Below are positions 34,670 to 45,481 of a DNA stretch of 64,000 nucleotides, piece by piece. The notes under the pieces are model-generated. The model did no database searches, was not told the DNA's origin, and saw only the letters and a program-made list of their open reading frames with translations. The stretch is from Stratiformator vulcanicus (GTDB lineage Bacteria > Planctomycetota > Planctomycetia > Planctomycetales > Planctomycetaceae). The stretch covers positions 3,208,712 to 3,272,711 of the forward strand of contig NZ_CP036268.1 of the NCBI RefSeq assembly GCF_007744515.1, in the 5' to 3' direction. Both the position numbers and the translations under genes were made by a program. Position 1 is the first letter of the stretch, and every line of letters begins with the position of its first letter.

Positions 34670-36529
34670 ATGCGAACTGAAAAACGACTAATCGTTCTCC
34701 TGCTGACGCTCTCCTTCGCTGGGACAGCGGTTGCCGAAAACCGCGAGGCCGCGCTGGGTCGCCTTTCCGGCGATCTAAAATATCTGGCCGGCGACGCCCT
34801 GGAAGGACGTGGTGTCGATACCGAGGGGAATCGCAAGGCGGCGGAGTTCATTCGCGATCAATTCGAAGCCGCGGGACTTGTCGGCGGGATGGAGGATGGC
34901 GGTTTCTTCCAGGAATTCCCGATCACATTGGCTGAAGATGTCGTGCCGAACGAAACATCGCTTTCGGTGACCATCGGTGACGAGCAGGTCGCGTTAGAAC
35001 TGGGCAAAGACTTTAACCCGCTGCTGATCGGCAACGGCGGCCGAGCCAACGCGGGCCTCGTGTTCGCCGGGTACGGGATTAATGCCCCGAAGCTCGGATA
35101 CAACGATTTTGAAGGGGTCGACCTCTCCGGAAAGATTGCCGTGATCCTGCGGAAAGAACCGCAGCAAGACGACCCGAACAGTGTCTTCAACGGCACCGAG
35201 ATTTCGCCGCACGCGTTCATTCGCACCAAGATCAAAGCGGCTGCCGATGCCGGAGCGGCCGGTCTGATTCTGGTCAACGATCCGACAACCGCCGAGGGCA
35301 AGAAGGGTGACGAACTCGTCAAGCCGACGGGCTTCGGCTCCGGGTCGGTGAAGCTGCCCTTCGCAATGATCACGCAGACGCAATTCAATCGAGTGCTGCA
35401 AACTTCGCCGTTAAAGGGCACTGACCAATCAGCTCTTAGTTCGGTCAAAGAAATTGCGAACGCGATCGACGCCGATCTGAAACCGATTTCTCAGCCGATT
35501 GGCGACACCGCAGCGGGCCTCACCGTCGCGACGAAACGCGAGACCGTCACCGTTCCGAATGTGGTCGGCGTTGTTCCGGGATCGGGCGACCTTGCCGACG
35601 AGGTCATCGTGGTCGGCGCCCATTTCGATCACCTCGGATACGGCGGCTTCGGATCACGAAAGCCGGGCGTGAAAGCCGTTCATAATGGTGCGGATGACAA
35701 TGCTTCCGGTACGGCAGTCTTGATGGAACTCGCCCGCCGATTGGGGCAGCAGGACGGAAGTCAGCCGCGGCGACAGCTTGTGTTTATGGCTTTCAACGGA
35801 GAAGAGCGAGGTCTGCTCGGCAGTAATTATCTGCTGAAAAATTCACCGGTTGATCTATCGAAGGTCGCCGCGATGGTGAACCTCGACATGGTCGGTCGAC
35901 TCGGGGCGAAACCGCTCACGGTGTACGGCGTCGGCACCGGCACTGGGTTAGAAGACCTCGCCAAGAGCCTTGCCGAGAAGCGGCAATTGAAGATCAAGCC
36001 GGTGCAGGGCGTCATCGGGGCGAGTGACCACTACGGCTTTTATCAGAAAGATATCCCGTCCATTCATCTCTTTACCGGAACAACGCCCGAGTATCACACG
36101 CCCGAAGACGACTTCGAAACGCTCGACCTCGCGGGCATTGTCGGCGTTACGGAGTATGCGGGCGATTTGGTCGCGGCCTTGTCGACCGAATCGCAGCGCC
36201 GCACGTTTCAAAAGGTCGTCTCGAAGAATCGTAAAGGTGGTCCGGGTGGAAACATGGCCCATCTCGGCGTCGTTCCCGATTACTCCGGTGGCGTCGTCGG
36301 ATTGCGAATCACGGGGACAAGTCCCGGCTCGCCCGCGGCAAAGGGTGGTCTGGAGGAAGACGACATCATCACGAAGATGGGCGACATCCCAGTGACCGAC
36401 ATCTACGGACTGATGAACGGGCTTCGGACTTACAAGCCGGGCGAGCGGATCGACATCGTGGTGACTCGTGGCGACGAGGAAGTCACCCTGCACGTCGTGC
36501 TTGGTGAGCCGAAAGGTCGCCACGAATGA
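34670..36529 (+). CDS. Secreted M28-family zinc aminopeptidase with PDZ domain
   Basis: The 619-aa protein has a signal peptide (LIVLLLTLSFAGTAVA), an M28 peptidase core interrupted by a PA domain (about 120-290) and a C-terminal PDZ domain (about 525-610; GLRITGTSPGSPAAKGGLEE region). Zinc and catalytic residues are visible in AHFDHLGYGG, GADDNASGTAV, NGEERGLLGS, VNLDMVGR and PEYHTPEDD. It should cleave N-terminal residues from peptides outside the cytoplasmic membrane. The ATG at 34670 is preceded by AAGGAA; a GTG at 34649 is an alternative. Confidence 0.9.
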   Translation: MRTEKRLIVLLLTLSFAGTAVAENREAALGRLSGDLKYLAGDALEGRGVDTEGNRKAAEFIRDQFEAAGLVGGMEDGGFFQEFPITLAEDVVPNETSLSVTIGDEQVALELGKDFNPLLIGNGGRANAGLVFAGYGINAPKLGYNDFEGVDLSGKIAVILRKEPQQDDPNSVFNGTEISPHAFIRTKIKAAADAGAAGLILVNDPTTAEGKKGDELVKPTGFGSGSVKLPFAMITQTQFNRVLQTSPLKGTDQSALSSVKEIANAIDADLKPISQPIGDTAAGLTVATKRETVTVPNVVGVVPGSGDLADEVIVVGAHFDHLGYGGFGSRKPGVKAVHNGADDNASGTAVLMELARRLGQQDGSQPRRQLVFMAFNGEERGLLGSNYLLKNSPVDLSKVAAMVNLDMVGRLGAKPLTVYGVGTGTGLEDLAKSLAEKRQLKIKPVQGVIGASDHYGFYQKDIPSIHLFTGTTPEYHTPEDDFETLDLAGIVGVTEYAGDLVAALSTESQRRTFQKVVSKNRKGGPGGNMAHLGVVPDYSGGVVGLRITGTSPGSPAAKGGLEEDDIITKMGDIPVTDIYGLMNGLRTYKPGERIDIVVTRGDEEVTLHVVLGEPKGRHE

Positions 36530-36694
36530 CCTCGATTGCCTGATCGGCGCAAAGTTGCATCGCGGTCCCGACGTACTTATGTTGGAACAAGGATCGAGGC
36601 ATGAAGACACGCTGACGTGTCGACGCCCGGCCTCCCACCGACTTCCCCGCCTCTCTATCGATATTTGTATTGCCATTCGGAAGGCGAGACGTTC

Positions 36695-38947
36695 ATGAGA
36701 TCACGATTGCAGGTGTTGTTGTTTTGCGGGCTCGCGGCTCTTGTTGCGACATCGGGCTCAGTCGCGGATGCCTATGATTGGGCCTATTGGCGCGGCCCGG
36801 AGATGAACGGCGTCAGTCGGGAAACCGGGTTGATCGACGATTGGTCGCTCGAGGACGGCAAGAACGTCCTGTGGACGTCGGACATCGGCGGTCGAGCTGC
36901 TCCGATCGTGCTCAACGACCGGGTCTACCTCAACTGCCGCACCGACAACGACGTCTCGTTGAGCGCCAAGCCGGAAGACAAGATTGGTGCCGGTCAGCAA
37001 GTCGTCTGTTGGGACGCAAAGACCGGCGAAGTGCTGTGGAAGGATGTCTTTCCCGTCTTCCAGACCGACATTCCCGCTCCGCGAGTCGGATGGGCCAGTC
37101 CAGCCGGTGACCCCGAAACGGGAAACGTCATCGTGCATACCGTCGACGGAATGCTGATCTGCTACACGCCCGATGGCGAGCGGGTGTGGGAACACTCGCT
37201 CTACGAAGAATACGGCAAGATCAGCGGCTACGGCGGACGGACCACGACTCCGATCATCGATGAAGACCGCGTGATCGTCAGTTTTCTGCAACTCAACTGG
37301 GGCGACACAGCCAAACCGCCGCCGACGCAGACGTTTTACGCCTTCGACAAGCGTGACGGCAAGTTGCTGTGGGCGACACCGATCGGCGGTGCCCCGGAAG
37401 ATACGATTTACACCAACCCGGCGATCGGAGTGATCGACGGCGTCCGACAGCTTGTCACCGGCAATGCCGACGGCGGATGTCACGGGCTCAATGCCCGCAC
37501 GGGCGAGCCGCTGTGGTCGTTCCACATGTCCCGTCGCGGACTCAACGCCTCCCCTGTGATCAGCGGCAACAAGGTTTACATTTCGCACGGCGAAGACAAT
37601 ATCGACTCGATCGAGTTCGGCCGGGTGCAGTGCATCGACGCGACGCAGCGCGGTGACATTACGGAAACCGGGAGCGTCTGGCGTGATGACGGCATTAAAG
37701 CCGGGTATACCGCACCGATCATCCACGACGGCATCCTGTATGTCCTAAGCGATATCGGAGGCCTGCACGCCTACGATGCGGAGACTGGCGAAGTCTTGTG
37801 GCTCCAGAAGATCGGGACCGTCGGCAAAGGCTCGCCGGTATGGGCCGACGGCAAAATCTACGTGATGGAAGTCAACGGCCGCATCTGGGTACTTAGGCCG
37901 AGCCGCGAAGGCTGCGAGGTGCTATCGAAGAACGAATTGCTCGCGACCGGCGGTCAGAAGGGATACGACGAGATTTATGCGTCGCCGGCCATCTCCAACG
38001 GGCGCATCTTCTTCGTGACGCGCGATCGCACGATCTGCGTCGGGAAAGAGTCCGGAGAGTTCGGCGAAGATCCGATTCCGCCGATGGCTCCGGAAGCCGA
38101 ATTGGGCGACGAAATCGCCTCACTCAGCCTGATCCCCTATGAGACCTACGTGAACGCCGGCGATGCCGTCGAATACGAAGTCCGTGCCTACGACAAACAC
38201 GGGCGGTTTCTCAAGACGATCGATGACTTCGAGTTGACGGCCGACGACGGCCTCAAGGGCGGAACTGTCGACGAATTAACCTTCACGTCGGCCTCTTCCC
38301 CCGAGATGCCGCAGGCCGGGTTACTGACCGCAACGTTTGAAGGCAAAGAGGCCAAGGCCCGGCTTCGCGTCTTTCCGCCACTGCCTTGGAAGTGGAATTT
38401 CGACGATCTCAGCGGAGTGCGAGTTCCGCCCGCGTGGGTGAACGGCTTCCTGAAGCTGAAGCCGACGCAGATCGGCGACGAGATGGCGATGAAGTCGAGC
38501 GTCGGACCGGGCAAACCCAGTTTCGACACCTGGCTCGGTCCGCCCGAAATGTCGAATTACGTTATTCAGGCCGACGTACGCGTGGAGGGACGACGACGCC
38601 TTTCCAGTCCCGGTATCACCAATCAGCGCTACAGCCTGATTTTAAAGGCGAACTCGCTGAAACTCGGAATTCAAACCTGGCAGGCGCACCTGCGGCTGGG
38701 CGCGGAGATGAAGTACCGCTCCGATCCCGGCAAGTGGTACACGCTGAAACTCGTGGTCCGCCCCGAAGGCGAAGACAAGGTCCGCGTTCTCGGCAAGGTC
38801 TGGCCGCGGGACGAGGAAGAACCGGAAGAGTGGACCATCGAAGCGGTTGACCCGCTACCGAACAAACAGGGCAGCCCCGGGCTTTACTGCTACCGGCTCG
38901 CCGATACCTATTTCGACAACGTGCTCGTGACTGAGGATCAGGAATGA
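36695..38947 (+). CDS. Secreted PQQ-type beta-propeller protein
   Basis: The 750-aa protein has a signal peptide ([20 protein letters not shown]) and a BamB/PQQ-like propeller of about 430 residues that starts with [18 protein letters not shown]. Blade repeats include [28 protein letters not shown] and ETGEVLWLQ. The C-terminal 250 residues form further beta domains, with a jelly-roll-like end ([37 protein letters not shown]). The start at 36695 has GGCGAG six bases upstream. Its stop overlaps the ATG of the next gene, so the two are translationally coupled. Confidence 0.85.
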   Translation: MRSRLQVLLFCGLAALVATSGSVADAYDWAYWRGPEMNGVSRETGLIDDWSLEDGKNVLWTSDIGGRAAPIVLNDRVYLNCRTDNDVSLSAKPEDKIGAGQQVVCWDAKTGEVLWKDVFPVFQTDIPAPRVGWASPAGDPETGNVIVHTVDGMLICYTPDGERVWEHSLYEEYGKISGYGGRTTTPIIDEDRVIVSFLQLNWGDTAKPPPTQTFYAFDKRDGKLLWATPIGGAPEDTIYTNPAIGVIDGVRQLVTGNADGGCHGLNARTGEPLWSFHMSRRGLNASPVISGNKVYISHGEDNIDSIEFGRVQCIDATQRGDITETGSVWRDDGIKAGYTAPIIHDGILYVLSDIGGLHAYDAETGEVLWLQKIGTVGKGSPVWADGKIYVMEVNGRIWVLRPSREGCEVLSKNELLATGGQKGYDEIYASPAISNGRIFFVTRDRTICVGKESGEFGEDPIPPMAPEAELGDEIASLSLIPYETYVNAGDAVEYEVRAYDKHGRFLKTIDDFELTADDGLKGGTVDELTFTSASSPEMPQAGLLTATFEGKEAKARLRVFPPLPWKWNFDDLSGVRVPPAWVNGFLKLKPTQIGDEMAMKSSVGPGKPSFDTWLGPPEMSNYVIQADVRVEGRRRLSSPGITNQRYSLILKANSLKLGIQTWQAHLRLGAEMKYRSDPGKWYTLKLVVRPEGEDKVRVLGKVWPRDEEEPEEWTIEAVDPLPNKQGSPGLYCYRLADTYFDNVLVTEDQE

Positions 38948-40794
38948 CTCGCTTTGCGGTTTTAACGCTCCTCCTGTGGACATTTGCGATCGTCGGCTGC
39001 GAACCGGCTCCGGCTCCTGACGCCACTCCCGATACGCCATCCGAAGGGTTGGGCGGCGGAAGCGATGCCCCCCCGGTTGATCCGCCCGCGCAACCGGACG
39101 AGCCTCCGGTCGAAGGAGGCTCGGCCACATCGAACGATGACGCGGAAGTCCCGACGCTGCCCGGCCCGGAAGAAGCATCAACCACCCCGGCAGAAGTGCC
39201 CGGTTCAGCCGATGAGCCGATCGAAGTCGCTTTGGTTGATGAATCGAACGAATCGGCGGCCAATAGCACTTCGGCGAAGCCCGTCGCAAAGAAAGATATT
39301 ACCTCGGGCGATTGGCCGATGTGGGGCGGCTCGATTGAACGAAACATGGTCAACCCGACCACCGACGTTTCGCTCGACATCGAGCCGGCCGAGTCGGCCG
39401 AAGACGGCAAGAATTTGCTGTGGGTACGCGAACTCGGATCGCAAACCTACGGCAACCCGGTCGTCGCCGAAGGATATGTCGTCGTGGGCACCAACAACGG
39501 TGGCGGCTATCGTCCCGCTCACCCGAAAACGGAAGACCGTGGCGTCGTGCTCTGCTTCCGCGAGTCGGACGGCGAATTTCGCTGGCAGTTGACGCGAGAA
39601 AAACTGAGCCAGGGCCGGGTCAATGACTGGCCGGAGCAGGGCATCTGTTCAACGCCGGTCATCGAAGACGGGATCATGTACGTCGTCACCAACCGTGCCG
39701 AGTTGATGGCGGTCGACATGGAGGGGTTTTACGACGACGAGAACGACGGGCCGATCACCGACGAACCCGACACCGACAAGCTCGATGCCGACATTTTGTG
39801 GAGCCTCGATCTCATTAACGAACTCGGGGTTTTTCCGCATAACCTGGCGACCAGTTCGCCAGTGCTGCACGGGGACTCGATCTTCATCGTGACCTCGAAC
39901 GGTGTCGACGAAGCTCACCTTGAAATCCCGGCACCTCGTGCACCATCGTTTGTTTCGGTCAATAAGAAGTCGGGCGAATTGGAATGGGAAGACAACACCC
40001 CATTTGACCAGATTCTGCACGGGCAATGGGCGTCGCCAGCGATCGCCACCGTCAACGGTGAACCACAGATTCTCATGCCCGGTGGCGACGGCTATTTGTA
40101 CGCGTTTGCGAAGACCGGCGACGAGGAAGGCTTTGGCGACATCTTGTGGAAGTTCGACCTGAACCCGAAAGACTCAAAGTGGGAACTGGGCGGACGGGGA
40201 ACGCGGAACAACATCGTCTCAACGCCGGTAGTCATCGGTAGCAGCGTGATTTTGTCGGTCGGTCAAGACCCGGAGCACGGCGAAGGCGTCGGGCACATCT
40301 ATAGAATCGATGCAACCAAGTCGGGTGACATCAGTCCCCAGATCGCGGACGGTGAAGGCGGTTTCAAGGAGAACCCGAATTCCGGCGAGATCTGGCACTG
40401 GGGCGGCGTCGATGAAGACGGCAGCATCACGGGTCGCAAAGGCGAATTGCTTTATCGCCGCACGATCTCCACGGTCGCCGTGCACGACGGGCTCGTGATC
40501 GCGCCCGATCTGTCAGGCTTCGTCCATTGCCTCGATTTTGAAACCGGCAAACGCTATTGGGAATACGACATGTTTGCGGCCTGCTGGGGCTCCCCCATGG
40601 TCGTCGATGGTAAGGTACTGATCGGCGATGAGGACGGAGACCTTACGGTGCTGCCGCTCGATCGCGAGCTTCCCGATGAAGAGCCGCTCGCCGAAATCCT
40701 GTTCAATTCGTCGATCTACAGCACACCGACGATTGCGAACGGACGGATGTATGTCTCGGACCGGAGCCGACTCTACGCGTTCCAAATTAAGTAG
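38944..40794 (+). CDS. PQQ-type beta-propeller lipoprotein
   Basis: The 616-aa protein has a lipoprotein signal with lipobox IVGC and acylated Cys19, a Pro/Glu-rich tether (about 20-115), and a propeller that begins [18 protein letters not shown]. Blades carry [26 protein letters not shown] and [11 protein letters not shown]. The long disordered tether suggests the propeller is held away from the membrane, perhaps next to the coupled upstream PQQ protein. The ATG overlaps the preceding stop by four bases (ATGA). Confidence 0.87.
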   Translation: MTRFAVLTLLLWTFAIVGCEPAPAPDATPDTPSEGLGGGSDAPPVDPPAQPDEPPVEGGSATSNDDAEVPTLPGPEEASTTPAEVPGSADEPIEVALVDESNESAANSTSAKPVAKKDITSGDWPMWGGSIERNMVNPTTDVSLDIEPAESAEDGKNLLWVRELGSQTYGNPVVAEGYVVVGTNNGGGYRPAHPKTEDRGVVLCFRESDGEFRWQLTREKLSQGRVNDWPEQGICSTPVIEDGIMYVVTNRAELMAVDMEGFYDDENDGPITDEPDTDKLDADILWSLDLINELGVFPHNLATSSPVLHGDSIFIVTSNGVDEAHLEIPAPRAPSFVSVNKKSGELEWEDNTPFDQILHGQWASPAIATVNGEPQILMPGGDGYLYAFAKTGDEEGFGDILWKFDLNPKDSKWELGGRGTRNNIVSTPVVIGSSVILSVGQDPEHGEGVGHIYRIDATKSGDISPQIADGEGGFKENPNSGEIWHWGGVDEDGSITGRKGELLYRRTISTVAVHDGLVIAPDLSGFVHCLDFETGKRYWEYDMFAACWGSPMVVDGKVLIGDEDGDLTVLPLDRELPDEEPLAEILFNSSIYSTPTIANGRMYVSDRSRLYAFQIK

Positions 40795-41403
40795 GTCGCC
40801 GAGAATCTCTGCGTGAGTCGATATCGATGCGCAGTGAACGCGGAGATTGCCGCTTCGTCTTCTCAGCCGAAGACTTGGCGAAAGAGGGTTTCAACCGCTT
40901 TCGCCTTGTCGGCTGAGATCGGAAGATCAGGTCGATCTTCGATATCGGCCTTAATCGACCGGACCAGTTCCTGCCGCCGTCCGCGAAGCGGGCGGGGCGA
41001 ATCTTGAAGCAGCCGGCGGCAGCGAACCCACAGGGGGTTCGACAGCACGCGTTTCTCGAGTTCGCGTCGTTCCTGAGCGGCAGTTTGCATTCGATCGAAT
41101 TCGTGTTGGGTGAGGAATTGAATCGACACAAGCGAGTTGCGTCACTCGTCTTCTGTCCGCAGATGAAACTCCGTGCGATGCCGCTGGGCAGTTTTCGAAC
41201 TCCGCGGCGATGTACACGTCCTGAAAGGGTAGTTCGAGAATTGAGGTTGGGCGGCTGTAACGGCAAAAACTTCGGTAGAACTGGCGAGAGACCGCGTTTG
41301 AGTTGGCAAGTCGGTCAGCCGTCGATATTGTTTGTCGTTTGCTGGTGAGATTTTTGTGATGCGCGCTGGGGTTCGGCGCGGTGAATCGAGAACGGAAAAG
41401 GTT
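40795..41403. other. Region between the PQQ pair and rpsR
   Basis: These 609 bases hold at most one small minus-strand gene (40863-41129). The remaining part, 41130-41403, should contain the rpsR promoter and leader; no bS18-type regulatory structure was recognised by eye. Confidence 0.4.
40863..41129 (-). CDS. Possible small helical protein of unknown function
   Basis: This 88-aa frame starts at a GTG without a clear Shine-Dalgarno site. The product is rich in Arg, Glu and Leu with amphipathic helix patterns (AAQERRELEKRVLSNPLWV and KAKAVETLFRQVF), which looks more like a real protein than a shadow frame. No family was recognised. It lies convergent to the PQQ lipoprotein gene. Confidence 0.45.
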   Translation of the reverse strand: MSIQFLTQHEFDRMQTAAQERRELEKRVLSNPLWVRCRRLLQDSPRPLRGRRQELVRSIKADIEDRPDLPISADKAKAVETLFRQVFG

Positions 41404-41682
41404 ATGTCGAGCGGAAATCGTACAAATTTACGGAAGCTGCGGAAGAAACGGGCGCGGCTGAAGAAAAAACTGAAGTGCCGATTCACCGGCAACGGGGAAA
41501 TTCCGCGCCCTGTCTACGTCGACTACAAAGACGTGAAGCTGCTGAAGTCGTTGATCGACCGGGAAGGCCGCATCCTTCCGCGTCGCCGAACGGGCACCTC
41601 GGCCCTGTATCAACGGGCCGTCCGGGAAGCTGTCATCCGTGCTCGCTTTATCGGCCTGCTCCCGTATGTTCCGGAAGAGTAG
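41404..41682 (+). CDS. rpsR: 30S ribosomal protein bS18
   Basis: The 92-aa protein is bS18, which binds the platform of the 30S subunit next to bS6. The family core is clear: [38 protein letters not shown] and [17 protein letters not shown]. The N-terminus is very basic ([17 protein letters not shown]). I chose the ATG at 41404 over a longer frame from 41332. The gene stands apart from rpsF, ssb and rplI, its usual operon partners. A RimI-like acetyltransferase at 4995 may modify it. Confidence 0.93.
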   Translation: MSSGNRTNLRKLRKKRARLKKKLKCRFTGNGEIPRPVYVDYKDVKLLKSLIDREGRILPRRRTGTSALYQRAVREAVIRARFIGLLPYVPEE

Positions 41683-41888
41683 CGATTCGATGGCGGCGTG
41701 ATTCGAGTGGTCGAGTGATTCCCGCTCATTGTGATCGCGACGCGCCTCAACCAAAGCGGTCACTGACCGGACATTTCGGCCGACTCCGTGGACGCCGCTC
41801 GTTAGCCATCCCACCGTGTCGCGTCGGCTGAACGCGAGCATGCACGCGCTGGTGACCAAGCGACGCCAGGCCAAACGCGCTGTCGGCA

Positions 41889-42374
41889 TCATGCTCCGTC
41901 GAATCGGCGGATGTCATCTCTAATTTTGGCGGCGGTCTCGTAGTCCTCGCCGTCGATCGCAACTGCCAAATCTCTTCGCAGGCGGATCAACTCGTATTGT
42001 CTTCGGCTTTCCAGCGGGGCACGGGCGGGCACTTTGCCCACATGCTGCGTCTCCCCGTGAATATTTTCGAGCAGCGGGACCAGTCGGTCCGCGAAGGCTT
42101 CGTAGTCGTAGGGGCAGCCGAAGCGGCCCTGCTCGCGAAACTCGCGGAACGTGATTCCACAGTTCGGGCAGGTCAGGTCGTCCGACTCCGAAACTTCGTC
42201 ACCGAATTCGGCCATCGCATCCTTCGCAGGCGATGAACCGGTCGGCTGCGCAGCGGGGCTGTTCATGTATTCGTGGAAATGGCCTTCACAGAAGTGAATC
42301 TCCTGTGGTGATCCGCCGTGGATTTCCGTGATGTGATACACGGCGGGTTTCGAGCAAACGTTGCACTTCTTCAT
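41889..42374 (-). CDS. mcsA: McsA-like zinc protein with UVR motif
   Basis: The 161-aa protein has the McsA plan: an N-terminal zinc module ([12 protein letters not shown] and [10 protein letters not shown]), a second zinc module ([11 protein letters not shown] and [10 protein letters not shown]) and a C-terminal UvrB/UvrC-type helical hairpin ([19 protein letters not shown] and [13 protein letters not shown]). In Firmicutes McsA activates the arginine kinase McsB in protein quality control. McsB and ClpC are not in this window, so the role here is inferred only from the family. Confidence 0.87.
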   Translation of the reverse strand: MKKCNVCSKPAVYHITEIHGGSPQEIHFCEGHFHEYMNSPAAQPTGSSPAKDAMAEFGDEVSESDDLTCPNCGITFREFREQGRFGCPYDYEAFADRLVPLLENIHGETQHVGKVPARAPLESRRQYELIRLRRDLAVAIDGEDYETAAKIRDDIRRFDGA

Positions 42375-42649
42375 GTTTTTCCCTGTCGAGCGGCCGCCCG
42401 GTCGAACGATTCGAACTGGTTGTCGAAGGCGGCTTGCAGTTTAGTTCACAAATACATGCGGCGCAAAGCAAATCGGTCCGGCAATCGACTTCACGAATGA
42501 CTTCCGGGTTTTCCCTCACGATCCACCACGGGGCATTGTAGAAGCGGGTGGTCTCTGACCGATCATCTTCGATATGGCCCTCCCTTCGATCAACGTCGTG
42601 CTGCTCGGCACTGTTGATTCCCGCCCATTGCCATTGGAAATCTGACGCC

Positions 42650-44182
42650 GTGTCGACACCAGCTCGCCGACAAGGTCGGTATCGATTGATTCTAGGCATT
42701 GTGGCCCTTGTCAGCGGCCACGCCGTCGCCGTTGCGGCCCGTGCGCCGGTCGAGGCGCAAATTCCGCGTCCGCCCGAGAGTGTGTCGGTTTCGGCTTCGC
42801 CGATCGACTTCGCATCGCGACCCGTTGTCGAAGCCCCACGGCCCGCCGAGACGATGCCGACGCAAGTTGCCGACTCACCGACTGCCGACTCACCGACTGC
42901 CGAAGACACAGACGCTGAAAAGACTTCTGTCGCGATGCCGCGCCGTTTGACGCCGGATCAAGCAGAACCGCTTGAACCGAAGGCGGGCTCCCAGTCCTCT
43001 GAGGCAAAAGGGCCAACGAAGAGTCCCGTCAACATTGCTGAGCAAAAATCGCAACAGCTGTCTCGACCTGTAACGCCACTCAAAGATCCGGCTGGCGAGA
43101 AAGCAACGACTGATGATGCCGCAGCGAAATCCACCACCGACACCGCCGTTCCCGTCAAAGCCGAAGACAAGACACCTCGCTGGATCGTTCCCGACGACCC
43201 CTTGGCGAGGAAGGTCGCCCAAGCGATCGATATTACTTCGCGTCGCATTCTATCGGTCGATACGCACACACCGTGGCAGATCGGTCACGGGGTGATGGCA
43301 CTGCGTCACCAGTACGAACTGCAGATCGGTGACGAGCGGATCAATGCGATCGAATGGATCTCGGACAATCCACGCTTCGGCGGCGAGCCATGGTGGTACG
43401 CCACGCGCTACGGAGCCAAGCCGCATCCGTTCAGCGAGCCGTATGCGTTCGAGGGACATCCCAACCAGTTCCTTGCCTTCCTGGCGATGTCGCGGCTACC
43501 GCTCGATCACAAGTTCAAAGTCGCTCCCGATCGGACGGCCACACTGGCCGACTTCATCGAGAACGCCAAGATGACGATCGACAAGCGCGAAGAAACGACG
43601 TGGACGCTGTGGTTCTTCGCGTACTACCTCGACAGCGACGAATCGTGGGTCAATGAGCGACGCGAGCCGTGGAGCATGGAGCGGATGCTTCGCGAAGAGA
43701 TGTCGATCCCTGTCACGAAAAAAGCGTGCGGCGGGAATCACGGATTGTTCGCTTTGGCCAGTGCTCGCAACGCCTACCTGCAGGGCGGCAAGAGGCTTCG
43801 CGGGGTCTGGCTGCAGTCGCATTACTTCTTGGCCCGTCACGCCGAGTTGGCCAGACGGCTGCAGAACGCGGACGGTTCGTTCTCGTCGAATTACTACAAG
43901 GGACGGGGTTACTCCAAAGACCCGAGCAAGCGCGTTTCAACCAGCGGCCACACCCTCGAATTCCTGATGATGTCCCTGCCGAAGCAACAGCTCAAACAAT
44001 CGTGGGTCCGACGGGGAATTGAGAATATTGCCGACGACCTGATCAAGTATCAGGCTGAGCCGCTCGACGTGGGAGGCATGTATCACGCCCTGCACGCCAT
44101 GATTATCTACCGAGAGCGGACGTTCGAGAAGGATACCCGGCGGCCTCTGCCGCTCGTCGGTCGGCTGCCGTGGCGCCGGTGA
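42650..44182 (+). CDS. Secreted alpha/alpha-toroid-like protein
   Basis: The 510-aa protein starts with a signal anchor (LILGIVALVSGHAVAVAARA), followed by about 135 residues of Pro/Ala/Thr-rich linker that includes a duplicated ADSPT unit (15-base tandem repeat at 42869-42898). The C-terminal 320 residues are helical with prenyltransferase/squalene-cyclase-like features: NADGSFSSNYYKG resembles a QW motif, and GGNHGLFALASARNAYL and STSGHTLEFLMM fit toroid helices. No catalytic DXDD or DDXXD is visible, so an enzyme is not claimed. The GTG at 42650 gives the best signal sequence; a longer frame starts at 42548. Confidence 0.65.
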   Translation: MSTPARRQGRYRLILGIVALVSGHAVAVAARAPVEAQIPRPPESVSVSASPIDFASRPVVEAPRPAETMPTQVADSPTADSPTAEDTDAEKTSVAMPRRLTPDQAEPLEPKAGSQSSEAKGPTKSPVNIAEQKSQQLSRPVTPLKDPAGEKATTDDAAAKSTTDTAVPVKAEDKTPRWIVPDDPLARKVAQAIDITSRRILSVDTHTPWQIGHGVMALRHQYELQIGDERINAIEWISDNPRFGGEPWWYATRYGAKPHPFSEPYAFEGHPNQFLAFLAMSRLPLDHKFKVAPDRTATLADFIENAKMTIDKREETTWTLWFFAYYLDSDESWVNERREPWSMERMLREEMSIPVTKKACGGNHGLFALASARNAYLQGGKRLRGVWLQSHYFLARHAELARRLQNADGSFSSNYYKGRGYSKDPSKRVSTSGHTLEFLMMSLPKQQLKQSWVRRGIENIADDLIKYQAEPLDVGGMYHALHAMIIYRERTFEKDTRRPLPLVGRLPWRR

Positions 44183-44488
44183 TCGATTAGGTCCCGAACG
44201 CTTCCGCATCAGGCCGACGATAACGCATTGCTCTCATCCAATTCGGCGCGAATCGTTGGCGAATACGGCGGGGTATTAATCAAACTCGGCCCGTCAGAGC
44301 TGAGCAGGTCCGGCTCGCTCAACGCCGCCCGGAGCTTTGCGCGGTTGCCCGTGGTCAAAATGACGCTAGAAATACGCTGGACCACGGGGCTTCTACTGCG
44401 GAAAATAACGGGAACTCGCCAGAAGTCGGCGAGAACGCTCCGATGAAGCAGCCCTGACTCACACCTCAGCGACAGCCCACCCATTGCA
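44183..44488. other. Intergenic gap before folE2
   Basis: These 306 bases contain no convincing gene. Short frames on both strands lack ribosome sites or recognisable products. The region should hold the promoter of the folE2 operon. Confidence 0.35.
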
Positions 44489-45481
44489 ATGAGTGAATTG
44501 ATCTCCGACGCGCTCCGGTTGTCCGGCAGTGCGTTCCAGAGCCCGAGCACCTTCGCCTCGAGTGTTTTGCCGGACATTGCTGAAGACTCCGTCGCCGCCG
44601 TTCCGGGAATGCTCGAACGGGTCGGGATGTCCGCGGTTGAGGTCTTGCTGCAGGTGCCGGCGGCGAATGACACGTCCCTGACACTGCCGGGTAAGGCGGA
44701 CGCATTTGTCAGTTTGGACGACGAATCGGCCAAGGGCATTCACATGTCGCGGCTGTTTCTCGGACTGCAGGAGCGACTCGACTGCGAGCATTGGACTCCC
44801 GATGCGATGGGCGGGACCTTGCAGATCTTTCTGGAACGACACGAGAAGATCAGCCGGTCGGCGTCGTTGGCCGTTCAATTCGAACTGCCGGTCCGCCGAA
44901 ACGCACTGCTGACCGAGCATTCCGGGTGGCGGCACTATCCCGTCCGCTCGGAATCGTTTTCCACCGAGGGAAAGACGCGTCACTGGCTGACGGTCAAATT
45001 GACCTATTCGAGTACCTGCCCCTGTTCGGCTGCGTTATCGCGGCAGTTAATCCAACAGGCGTTCCACGAAGAGTTCGAAGGCCGCAGCGCCGTCAGCGTC
45101 GATGAGGTCTCCTCGTACCTCGGGACCCAGCGGGCGATCCGTGGCCTGCCGCACGCTCAACGAAGTACCGCGGAGGTCACGGTCGAACTCGATGACTCTC
45201 AATCAGAGTATCCGACGCTTGAACTGATTGATCGTTTGGAAGACGCTTTAAAGACGCCGGTGCAGACGGCCGTCAAACGTGCCGACGAGCAGGAATTCGC
45301 CCGCCTGAATGCAGACAACCTCATGTTCTGCGAAGATGCGGCGCGGATACTGGCTTCCGAACTAAGAACGATTGACTATGTCGCTGATTTCAAAGTCCGC
45401 GTCGAGCACCTGGAGAGCCTGCATCCGCACGATGCCGTCGCCATCATTACAGCCGGGCGTGAAGGCGGACTGCGTCCGTAA
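44489..45481 (+). CDS. folE2: GTP cyclohydrolase FolE2 (type IB)
   Basis: FolE2 converts GTP to dihydroneopterin triphosphate, the first step of folate and queuosine-type pathways, using a metal other than the strict zinc of FolE. The 330-aa protein shows VGMSAVEVLLQV near the start, KGIHMSRLFLGL, LTYSSTCPCSAALSRQL with the metal-binding Cys, and LMFCEDAARIL. It is about 25 residues longer at the N-terminus than usual, and a TTG at 44568 is an alternative start. The next gene begins within or just after its 3' end. Confidence 0.92.
   Translation: MSELISDALRLSGSAFQSPSTFASSVLPDIAEDSVAAVPGMLERVGMSAVEVLLQVPAANDTSLTLPGKADAFVSLDDESAKGIHMSRLFLGLQERLDCEHWTPDAMGGTLQIFLERHEKISRSASLAVQFELPVRRNALLTEHSGWRHYPVRSESFSTEGKTRHWLTVKLTYSSTCPCSAALSRQLIQQAFHEEFEGRSAVSVDEVSSYLGTQRAIRGLPHAQRSTAEVTVELDDSQSEYPTLELIDRLEDALKTPVQTAVKRADEQEFARLNADNLMFCEDAARILASELRTIDYVADFKVRVEHLESLHPHDAVAIITAGREGGLRP

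Noticed and set aside
36758-37726. 322-aa minus-strand open frame opposite the PQQ protein
   Set aside because: Shadow of a clear propeller gene.
42869-42898. Two tandem 15-base units in the toroid-like gene
   Set aside because: Only two copies, coding for ADSPT in a disordered linker; an ordinary slippage product.
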